Source of the DNA: CAZWUZ01 sp964637655 [NCBI: uncultured bacterium]
Lineage (GTDB): Bacteria; DAOPZR01
Direction: 5' to 3'
DNA length: 9,115 nucleotides
Assembly (NCBI GenBank): GCA_964637655.1
Contig: CAZWUZ010000158.1
Coordinates: 1 to 9,115 of the forward strand
This document shows, piece after piece, positions 1 to 5,082 of the stretch; position 1 is the stretch's first letter; each line of letters opens with the position of its first letter. Made by a program: the position numbers and the translations under genes. The notes under the pieces are model-generated. The model was not told the origin of the DNA and did not search any database. It saw only the letters and a program-made list of their open reading frames with translations.

Positions 1-573
1 CAGGTGGTCGTGGGACTGCTCTGGCAGCGCCTCTGGCAGCTATGTGCCGCTTTTGCCGCGACCCTCCCGCTGTTGCTGCCGAACTTTTATATGCTCATGC
101 TCTTCACCCCGCTGGTCCCGGGACATGCAGCTCCCGGCGCGGTTGCCGCTTCGTGGCTGCTGCTGCTCCCTGCGCTGCTGCTGCGCGGTCTCACGCTGCT
201 CTGCGTCTGCGGGGCCGGGGTATGCGCCGGGCTCGGCGCGTCGGTAATGACCCGCTCGACGCAATCGGCGATGGCGGTCGGGCTCGGCCTTTTCTTTGTG
301 ACGGCGGTCGCCCGCTGGTTCGTGAGTATGGTGATAATGTTCGGCGGCATGGCGGTGATGGCCGGCGGCGGCATGCTGCTGGCCCGTCTGCAGGGCGTTG
401 CCGATACTGCCCTCGCTCCGCAGGTGCAGCAGCAACTCATGCAGGCGCTGCAGCCCGTGCTGCCGCTGGCCTTCCTGCTCCCTGAATGCATGGCGGCGGT
501 GTCGGTGTTCCTGCTGGCGGCGGGGGGCTGGTATCTTGTCAATCGCGACCTCGAACAGCACCTGCTGAATTGA
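1..573 (+). CDS. Hydrophobic membrane protein, C-terminal part (possible ABC-2-type permease subunit)
   Basis: The frame is open to the left edge, so this is probably the 3' end of a longer gene; the GTG at position 4 is only the first possible start inside the window. About 190 residues are visible, very rich in Leu, Ala, Val and Met, with roughly five to six hydrophobic stretches (about residues 9-31, 46-82, 88-127 and 150-177) and a short charged C-terminus (NRDLEQHLLN). The segment GLGASVMTRSTQSAMAVG, a Gly-rich helix end followed by a polar turn and another helix, resembles the layout of ABC-2-type permeases, where a 'S.xTRxxxxA' turn sits between helices. That family assignment is inference from architecture only. 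High third-position GC supports real coding. The gene converges on the PHP-kinase gene with only 4 bases between the two stops and no visible hairpin terminator. Confidence 0.6.
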   Translation, partial: QVVVGLLWQRLWQLCAAFAATLPLLLPNFYMLMLFTPLVPGHAAPGAVAASWLLLLPALLLRGLTLLCVCGAGVCAGLGASVMTRSTQSAMAVGLGLFFVTAVARWFVSMVIMFGGMAVMAGGGMLLARLQGVADTALAPQVQQQLMQALQPVLPLAFLLPECMAAVSVFLLAAGGWYLVNRDLEQHLLN

Positions 574-577
574 CTTT

Positions 578-2065
578 TTACCTGACCAGCGCTTCGCTCT
601 CCGCCAGCAGCTGCTCCAGTTCGCGGCTCTCACCCATGCCGACACGGATGAGGTGGGCGGCGATGCTCAGGTTGCCGCGCGCGCGGCAGAGAGCCACGGG
701 GCGCTGCAGCGTGCCGGCGTCCATGCCGGCGGCCAGCGCATAATCGTTGAGGAACGCGGCAAAATCCCATGCGGCGAGCGCACCCGGCTGCTCGCGGAAC
801 TGAAAACAGAACTGCGCCGCGAAATAACCGAGATCGAATGCCGGGTGATGCAGCAGCGTGCTGCCGAAATCGATGACCGAGATAAAGCGCGTATGCGGGT
901 CAGGCGCTAAGTCCTGCCCGAAAATGATGTTCTTGGGATGGAAGTCGCCGTGGCAGCGGGCCAGCGGGCCGGCCAGCAGGACATCAAGTTCGCGCGCCAG
1001 CGTCGTGAGCAGCGCTGCCGCGCGCGCGGTATGCGGGTTATGCGTATTGGTGAAGGCGCGCAGGTAGGAGGCGAACTTACGCTGCTCACGCTCACGCGTG
1101 CCGGCGTTGCCGCCCTGTGCGGGAATGGCATGCAGTTTCGCCAGCCAGCGCGCGCAGAGGCGGCGGTACTTCATCGCCACCGCGCCGGAGACCTGCGGCA
1201 GCAGCGTATGGAGTGTTTTGCCCCGCTGCCCCGTCTCGACCATGTAGCGCTCGGTGACGTTGCGCGCCAGTTGCACCGGGATGCGCAATTCGCCGCGGTC
1301 GAACCCGTGCGCGGCAATGAACTCGGTGACCGCCGCGGTTACCTGCGCGCGCTCCCAGGCACGCTCGTCGCTGAACTCGCGGATGATGAGCCGCGGACGC
1401 GCCTCATCGTCACCCTTGGGCCCGATAACCAGTTCGGTGACGGTCAGATTGCTGCCGGCGCGTGGAATCTCCTTGTGCAGCGGGCGGCAGTGCCCGGCGC
1501 GGATTTCCGCGGCCAATTCCAGCGTGGTGGCGACGGGATGGTCAAACAACGTGGGGAAGGTCCCCACCTGACCGGGGAGATGGGCATCGCTCCCCGCAGT
1601 GGCGGTGCGCCTGACCTTGTGCCACGCGCGCAGCGCGGCGTAGTTTTCCAGCGGCTGATGGTTGCGATTGAAGATCTCGATGGCGTCGAGCGCCGGATGC
1701 AGCAGTTTCTCCGGTGCCGGCAGCCGCCCGCCGCGGAACGGATGCGCCCAGATGAGCGCGGCCGCGGGAAACAGCTGGCGCAGTTCCGCGACCCGCCAAT
1801 GCCCGTCGAGTGAGCGGTCAGCGCCGATGACCAGCACATGCCCGAGGTCGGTTTCCGCCTCCTGCCCGCTGAGCAGCACGAAATGACCGGGAATGCCCGC
1901 CTGCTCGCGCAGGGCGCGAAGTTCGTCGTCAGACCACTGATAGCAGTGCTCGGTAATGAGCAGGCCCTGCAGGCCGCGCTCGACCGCCTCGCGCACCGCG
2001 ATGACGGCGTCGAGGTCGCTGCAGCCCGAGTGACGGCTGGTGTGGCAGTGCAGTTCGCACAGCAT
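578..2065 (-). CDS. PHP phosphoesterase domain fused to APH-like kinase domain
   Basis: The protein has 495 residues. Residues 1-200 form a PHP metal-dependent phosphoesterase domain: ELHCHTS (H6, H8), TEH (H40), GH (H76), AHPF (H108) and GSDAH (D160, H162) are the usual metal ligands, spaced as in the short PHP family. Residues about 225-480 resemble aminoglycoside phosphotransferase/choline-kinase-like enzymes: CHGDFHPKN (H372, D374 catalytic, N379) and VIDFGS (D399, the Mg-binding DFG-like aspartate). The N-lobe is weaker and I cannot assign the ATP-binding lysine with certainty. The start chosen is the ATG whose product begins directly with the first PHP strand. It overlaps the stop of the upstream Cys-rich gene (TGATG) and has GGAG about 9 bases upstream. 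The frame stays open to 2233, but that extension overlaps the Cys-rich gene and is Arg/Pro-rich. A hydrolase plus a kinase on one chain suggests a small phosphorylated substrate that is unknown. Confidence 0.9.
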   Translation of the reverse strand: MLCELHCHTSRHSGCSDLDAVIAVREAVERGLQGLLITEHCYQWSDDELRALREQAGIPGHFVLLSGQEAETDLGHVLVIGADRSLDGHWRVAELRQLFPAAALIWAHPFRGGRLPAPEKLLHPALDAIEIFNRNHQPLENYAALRAWHKVRRTATAGSDAHLPGQVGTFPTLFDHPVATTLELAAEIRAGHCRPLHKEIPRAGSNLTVTELVIGPKGDDEARPRLIIREFSDERAWERAQVTAAVTEFIAAHGFDRGELRIPVQLARNVTERYMVETGQRGKTLHTLLPQVSGAVAMKYRRLCARWLAKLHAIPAQGGNAGTREREQRKFASYLRAFTNTHNPHTARAAALLTTLARELDVLLAGPLARCHGDFHPKNIIFGQDLAPDPHTRFISVIDFGSTLLHHPAFDLGYFAAQFCFQFREQPGALAAWDFAAFLNDYALAAGMDAGTLQRPVALCRARGNLSIAAHLIRVGMGESRELEQLLAESEALVR

Positions 2066-2265
2066 CAGCGCTGCTCCGGCCCGAGCGGCTTTTCCCCACT
2101 GCGCTGACGCGACAGGCAGGCATGGCAGCGGTCGTCGCTGCACCACTGGCAGAAGAAGCAGTCGCGGCACGGATGCTTCCTGTGTGTCGACGCGGGCGGC
2201 ACGAAGCATTTGCCCGGCAGCCCGCCGGCACACGGCTCAAAACGGGGTTCGTCCTTGTCGCACAT
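2065..2265 (-). CDS. Small cysteine-rich protein, probable metal binder
   Basis: The protein has 66 residues and nine cysteines: C2, C12, C20, then a dense cluster C33, C36, C39, C42, C47, C50 (PCRDCFFCQWCSDDRCHAC, i.e. CX2CX2CX2CX4CX2C). Such a cluster could bind zinc or an iron-sulfur centre; which one is inference. About 83% of codons end in G or C, matching the neighbouring genes and supporting a true gene despite its size. The stop shares one base with the start of the PHP-kinase gene (TGATG), so the two are probably co-translated and may act together. There is no Shine-Dalgarno sequence before the ATG; instead a good -10 element ends 6 bases upstream, which suggests a leaderless mRNA. 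No other in-frame ATG is near. I do not recognise a named family and give no function beyond metal binding. Confidence 0.75.
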   Translation of the reverse strand: MCDKDEPRFEPCAGGLPGKCFVPPASTHRKHPCRDCFFCQWCSDDRCHACLSRQRSGEKPLGPEQR

Positions 2266-2271
2266 GCGTGC

Positions 2272-2300
2272 ATTGTAGGTTATCCGCCTGCTGCCGTCCA
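2272..2300 (-). promoter_or_regulatory. Predicted sigma70 promoter for the Cys-rich/PHP-kinase operon
   Basis: Reading leftward, a -35-like TGGACG (2300-2295) is separated by exactly 17 bases from a -10 TACAAT (2277-2272, five of six consensus bases). The expected start of transcription, about 7 bases past the -10, falls on the A of the ATG at 2265, so the Cys-rich gene would be leaderless. This is a pattern match only. Confidence 0.5.
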
Positions 2301-2315
2301 CCCAGTAAAGAGGCA

Positions 2316-2334
2316 GGATACTCGTTGTGTATCC
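2316..2334. promoter_or_regulatory. 19-base palindrome between divergent promoters (operator candidate)
   Basis: Perfect 6-base arms GGATAC and GTATCC are separated by 7 bases (TCGTTGT). The palindrome lies between the two outward-facing promoter candidates, 17 bases before the -35 of the rightward one and 15 bases before the -35 of the leftward one, a position where one bound regulator could influence both. The regulator is unknown; the product of the adjacent rightward gene, which has a winged-helix C-terminus, is a natural candidate. Confidence 0.4.
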
Positions 2335-2350
2335 CGGGAACGGACATGCG

Positions 2351-2379
2351 TTGACGGCGATTGGAAGGGGTGATAGTAT
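2351..2379 (+). promoter_or_regulatory. Predicted sigma70 promoter, extended -10, for the AlbA_2/RecG-like gene
   Basis: TTGACG (-35, five of six consensus bases) is followed after 17 bases by TAGTAT (-10), itself preceded by TGA, an extended -10 signature. Transcription should begin near 2386. The -10 overlaps the in-frame ATG at 2378, so that ATG would not be on the message. This argues for the start at 2429 instead of 2327 or 2378. Confidence 0.6.
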
Positions 2380-2408
2380 GCAGGCAGTGAATTGTTGGAG
2401 GAATACGA

Positions 2409-2432
2409 TTGATTTGCTTAGGGGCACAATGA
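2409..2432 (+). other. Possible 7-codon leader cistron coupled to the regulator gene
   Basis: A strong GGAGG (2397-2401) is not well placed for the main ATG at 2429, but is 7 bases before a TTG at 2409. That TTG opens a seven-codon frame (MICLGAQ) whose TGA overlaps the main ATG as ATGA. This could be a translational-coupling leader. Alternatively the GGAGG serves an in-frame TTG at 2414 (12-base spacing), adding five residues to the main protein. It is too short for composition to help. Confidence 0.25.
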
Positions 2433-3847
2433 AAGAGAAAGCCGTTGCCGCGCGAAGACTCGCCGTCCTCATTCGCCAGGGTGAAGGTGCCACCCTTGAG
2501 TTCAAGCGTTCAACCGGTGAGCTCCGTGAAGCCATGGAGACCTTATGCGGGATGTTGAACGCAACCGGCCATGGTCGGGTACTTTTCGGGATTGCTGATA
2601 CAGGCAGGATTCTCGGGCAAACGGCTGCAGCAGGAACGCTACGTGACATTGCGCACGCCTGCGGACGAATCGAACCTGCTGCCCGCTTCAAGACCACGGT
2701 TGTTGCGGCAGGTAACAGTCAGTCAGTGATCATCCTGGAAGCCGTCGCCCGTGAACCCGCGCTCTTTACACATGAAGGGCGCGGTTTTCTCCGGATAGAA
2801 AACACCACGCAGAGGATGTCCCGCTCCGAATATGACCGCCACGTCACCCGCCGCCACGAGCACACAGTGCCCTGGGATCGGGGCATTGCCATCGACTGGA
2901 AAATGCGCCATTTGGACCGGGGTGAAATTCAGCGAACCGTCGAGGAGGCGGTCGAGGCCAAACGGCTGACAGGTATTCTGGGCGAGAAAAATGAAGTTGT
3001 TCTCCGCCGTCTCAAACTTGTCTCGGACCGGGGAATCACCCGCGCGGCGGCCATTCTGTTCGGCAAAGAGGACGGTCCAGGCTTTCCCATGGGCGAGATC
3101 CGACTGGCGCGTTTTCGCGGGGTCACCAAAGATGAATTCAGGGACAACCGGCAGTTTACCGGATCCGCCTTCATGCTGCTCCGGCACGCAGAACGCTTTC
3201 TTGATGAGCACGTTCCGGTAGCCAGTCGATTTGTGGAAGGCCGCCTGCGGCGCGTTGATACGGCGCGCTATCCGCCCCTTGCGGTTCGTGAGGCACTCGT
3301 CAACGCGCTGGTGCACCGGGACTACGCGATGGATGGGGGCGCGGTGAGTATCGCCCTGTTCGATGACCGGCTGGAAATCTGGAGCACCGGAGTGCTTCCG
3401 CAAGGGCTGACGCCGAAGAAACTGATGGGCACCCATGAATCCATTCCGCGCAACCGGCTTATCGCGGACGTATTCCACCGCAGAGGGTTGATCGAACGGT
3501 GGGGGCGTGGCACCAACAAAATGCTGACCGAGGCGGCAAAACACGGTTGTCCGAAACCTGAATTTGCAGAGATCACCGGCGCTTTTGTTGTGCGGTTCAG
3601 ACCAGCACCTGTTGCAGCTGAAATTATGGCGTCTATTGACCCGGGTCCGCGTGGAGAACAGATTCTCGCAGTACTACGACGGGCAGAATCGCTGAGTACG
3701 ACGGCAATTCAAAGAAATCTTGCCATTCCTATGCCCGCAAGAACACTGCAAAGAGAAATCCGTCGCCTGCTGCACATGGGGGCAATCGCTGCAAGTGGTA
3801 AGGCGCGGGCCACCAGGTACCGGGTAGTGCCGAAAGACAAAACATGA
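2429..3847 (+). CDS. AlbA_2 / GHKL-like 'RecG-family' putative transcriptional regulator
   Basis: The protein has 472 residues. Residues about 17-130 match the AlbA_2 (Schlafen-type) putative DNA-binding domain: GEGATLEFKRS, LCGMLNATG.GRVLFGI.D and GFLRIENTTQRMS. Residues about 280-365 match the GHKL-like ATPase domain of this family (HATPase_c_4): REALVNALVHRDY (E288, N292, H296, D298), DDRLEIWSTGVLPQGL and IPRNRLIADVFHRRGLIERWGRGTNKM. Residues about 406-466 look like a winged helix. Database names often say 'ATP-dependent DNA helicase RecG', but no helicase motifs are present; the role is most likely regulatory. The ATG at 2429 is preceded by TAGGGG with a 4-base gap, and the promoter position excludes earlier ATGs. 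Codon use is visibly more A/T-ending than in flanking genes, and a 10-base tandem repeat follows the stop; both fit horizontal acquisition. Target and signal are unknown. Confidence 0.9.
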   Translation: MKEKAVAARRLAVLIRQGEGATLEFKRSTGELREAMETLCGMLNATGHGRVLFGIADTGRILGQTAAAGTLRDIAHACGRIEPAARFKTTVVAAGNSQSVIILEAVAREPALFTHEGRGFLRIENTTQRMSRSEYDRHVTRRHEHTVPWDRGIAIDWKMRHLDRGEIQRTVEEAVEAKRLTGILGEKNEVVLRRLKLVSDRGITRAAAILFGKEDGPGFPMGEIRLARFRGVTKDEFRDNRQFTGSAFMLLRHAERFLDEHVPVASRFVEGRLRRVDTARYPPLAVREALVNALVHRDYAMDGGAVSIALFDDRLEIWSTGVLPQGLTPKKLMGTHESIPRNRLIADVFHRRGLIERWGRGTNKMLTEAAKHGCPKPEFAEITGAFVVRFRPAPVAAEIMASIDPGPRGEQILAVLRRAESLSTTAIQRNLAIPMPARTLQREIRRLLHMGAIAASGKARATRYRVVPKDKT

Positions 3848-3856
3848 ACCGGAATA

Positions 3857-3896
3857 ATCGCGCCACATCGCGCCACATCGCGCCACATCGCGCCAC
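3857..3896. repeat. Four perfect tandem copies of a 10-base unit (ATCGCGCCAC)
   Basis: The unit ATCGCGCCAC is repeated four times without error, starting 9 bases after the stop of the AlbA_2/RecG-like gene. Ten bases is close to one helical turn, so repeated sites would face the same side of the DNA, as in protein-binding arrays. The intergenic stretch 3848-3983 (136 bases) holds this array, an overlapping inverted repeat and the ribosome site of the next gene; I see no convincing promoter in it. Confidence 0.9.
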
Positions 3897-3908
3897 CGGT
3901 TGGGCGCG
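3889..3908 (+). terminator. Inverted repeat after the regulator gene (weak terminator candidate)
   Basis: CGCGCC in the last copy of the 10-base repeat can pair with GGCGCG at 3903-3908 across an 8-base loop. The stem is short but entirely G-C. No run of T follows, so it does not look like a standard intrinsic terminator; it may instead be an imperfect extension of the repeat array. Confidence 0.2.
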
Positions 3909-3983
3909 ACTGCAGGCGTTCTTGCCCGATAAACGGACTGATTGTGGAGCAGCATATCAGCAACAACATTACCGGAGCGTATC

Positions 3984-4169
3984 ATGACCAGCAACAAGTA
4001 TGAAGCACCGCGGCTGCTGCCGCTTACGGACAATCAGCTGCCGGGGATGAGCCCGCTGCCGCGCGAGTGCATCGGCGGCACCAGCGCGCCCGCGGTTTGC
4101 GGCACCGGCATCAAGCCGAAGGACCTCGCCAGTCGCCACCCGGGACGGAAACGGCGGAGCCGCGCATGA
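3984..4169 (+). CDS. 61-residue peptide of unknown function, coupled to a GNAT gene
   Basis: The start ATG has GGAG 8 bases upstream, and the stop overlaps the GNAT start (ATGA), suggesting co-translation. About 84% of codons end in G or C, as in neighbouring genes, so it is likely real. The N-terminal half (residues 1-28) is Leu/Pro-rich; the centre holds two cysteines nine residues apart (ECIGGTSAPAVCGTG, C29 and C39) and a Gly-Gly at 31-32; the C-terminus is strongly basic (RHPGRKRRSRA). There is no signal peptide or membrane segment. A peptidase-containing exporter operon starts about 900 bases downstream, so a role as an exported or modified peptide is conceivable. However, it lacks an NHLP or Nif11 leader, the double-Gly context is not a good C39 site (Cys at P4), and the basic tail is atypical for a core peptide. 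I do not recognise a family. Confidence 0.65.
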   Translation: MTSNKYEAPRLLPLTDNQLPGMSPLPRECIGGTSAPAVCGTGIKPKDLASRHPGRKRRSRA

Positions 4170-5002
4170 GCACGCTGACCGTCCGGAGCATGACTGCGGC
4201 GGAGGCGCAGCTGCCGCTGGCATGGGCGGCGCGCGAAGGGTGGAACCCGGGCGGGCAGGACGCGGAACTGTTCTATGCGGCCGACCCGCAGGGGTTCTTC
4301 GTCGGGCTCGAGCAGGGCGAACCGGTTGCGACCATTTCCGCGGTCACGTACGGCGACCGCTATGCCTTCATCGGGCTGTTTATCGTGCGCCCCGACCGGC
4401 GCGGTGACGGCATCGGCCCGCTGCTGGCGGAAGCGGCACTCGCGCATTGCGGCGAGCGGACCATTGGCATCGACGGAGTACTCGCCAAGGTGCGCAATTA
4501 CCGCACGTACGGGTTCGTGCTCGCGCATCGCAACGCGCGCTATGCGGGCGACGGTACTGCGGCGCCGGCATCCGTCTGCGAGCCGCTGGCCGCGTTCGAC
4601 GAGGAGGAAGTGATGGCTTACGACCGTCGCCATTTTCTCTTCCCGCGCGACACGTTCCTGCGTGGCTGGCTGCAGCAGCCGCAGGCGCTGGCGCTGGGCG
4701 TGCGTCATGACGGGCACCTCGCCGGCTACGGAGTGGTGCGCAAGTGCCGGGTCGGCTACAAGCTCGGCCCGCTCTTTGCCGATACTCCCGACATCGCCGC
4801 CACGCTGTGCATGGCACTCGCCGCACCGGCGGCCGGGTCGGTCTATTTCCTCGATATCCCCGAAGCCAACCCGCAGGCGCTGGCGCTGGTGCAGCAGCGC
4901 GGCATGAAGGAAGTGTTCGCCACCGCACGCATGTATCGCGGCGCGGCGCCCGCCCTGCCGCTCGAGCGCATCTACGGCATCACCTCGTTTGAACTTGGCT
5001 GA
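4166..5002 (+). CDS. GNAT-family N-acetyltransferase with C-terminal Acetyltransf_18-type domain
   Basis: The protein has 278 residues. The N-terminal GNAT domain (about 1-125) shows EGWNPG..DAELFYAADP, the acetyl-CoA pyrophosphate loop VRPDRRGDGIG (residues 75-84) and the downstream GIDGVLAKVRNYRTYGF segment typical of this subfamily. The C-terminal domain (about 140-278) ends in the characteristic RMYRGAAPALPLERIYGITSFELG pattern, matching the two-domain GNAT plus Acetyltransf_18 architecture. It should transfer an acyl group from acyl-CoA to an amine; the acceptor is unknown. GGAG lies 7 bases before the ATG, inside the upstream 61-residue gene, and start and stop overlap as ATGA. The frame is open further upstream to 4067, but that part reads as Arg/His-rich shadow of the peptide gene. 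The linkage to the peptide gene makes that peptide a possible substrate or partner, but this GNAT subfamily is also widespread outside peptide clusters. Confidence 0.92.
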   Translation: MSTLTVRSMTAAEAQLPLAWAAREGWNPGGQDAELFYAADPQGFFVGLEQGEPVATISAVTYGDRYAFIGLFIVRPDRRGDGIGPLLAEAALAHCGERTIGIDGVLAKVRNYRTYGFVLAHRNARYAGDGTAAPASVCEPLAAFDEEEVMAYDRRHFLFPRDTFLRGWLQQPQALALGVRHDGHLAGYGVVRKCRVGYKLGPLFADTPDIAATLCMALAAPAAGSVYFLDIPEANPQALALVQQRGMKEVFATARMYRGAAPALPLERIYGITSFELG

Positions 5003-5026
5003 AGCCCTGACGCCACGCCCGGTGAT

Positions 5027-5055
5027 TTGCCTCTGCGTATCCAATATGTTACATT
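5027..5055 (+). promoter_or_regulatory. Predicted sigma70 promoter of the export operon
   Basis: TTGCCT (5027-5032) and TACATT (5050-5055) are separated by 17 bases and stand in the 80-base gap between the GNAT and the channel gene. The local AT-rich patch (AATATGTTACATTT) stands out in this GC-rich context. Transcription would begin near 5062, leaving a leader of about 20 bases. No intrinsic terminator separates the GNAT gene, so read-through from the peptide/GNAT unit is also possible. Confidence 0.45.
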
Positions 5056-5065
5056 TGCGCGGTAT

Positions 5066-5077
5066 CCCTCGGGAGGG
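5066..5077 (+). promoter_or_regulatory. Strong ribosome site of the channel gene inside a small hairpin
   Basis: GGGAGGGG (5071-5078) is an unusually G-rich Shine-Dalgarno sequence 4 bases before the ATG at 5083. The preceding CCCT can pair with AGGG across a CGGG tetraloop (CCCTCGGGAGGG), which would hide part of the ribosome site. The stem is only 4 pairs, so any regulatory effect is uncertain. Confidence 0.3.
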
Positions 5078-5082
5078 GAAAG

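Noticed and set aside
40-645. Long frames on the minus strand opposite the membrane protein gene
   Set aside because: Arg/His/Gln-rich, low-complexity translations typical of the reverse of a GC-rich gene; no domain, and they conflict with the convergent PHP-kinase gene.
938-1813. 291-codon plus-strand frame inside the PHP-kinase gene
   Set aside because: Antisense shadow of high-GC coding sequence; no recognisable motif, whereas the minus strand carries two clear domains.
2066-2233. 56-residue N-terminal extension of the PHP-kinase protein
   Set aside because: Arg/Pro-rich, lies before the first PHP strand and overlaps the better-supported Cys-rich gene; the ATG at 2065 has a ribosome site and a TGATG junction.
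2327-2428. Earlier starts (GTG 2327, ATG 2378) for the AlbA_2/RecG-like gene
   Set aside because: 2327 lies in the palindrome loop upstream of the promoter, and 2378 lies in the -10 element, so neither would be on the predicted transcript.
2429-3847. Annotation as ATP-dependent DNA helicase RecG
   Set aside because: No Walker A/DEAD-type helicase motifs or wedge domain; the similarity is to the AlbA_2 plus GHKL-like family that often carries this name by error.
3857-3896. CRISPR array
   Set aside because: The units are 10 bases, directly abutting, with no unique spacers.
4067-4165. 33-residue upstream extension of the GNAT protein
   Set aside because: The extension is Arg/His-rich and out of frame with the better-supported peptide gene; the ATG at 4166 has a ribosome site and gives the family's usual N-terminus.
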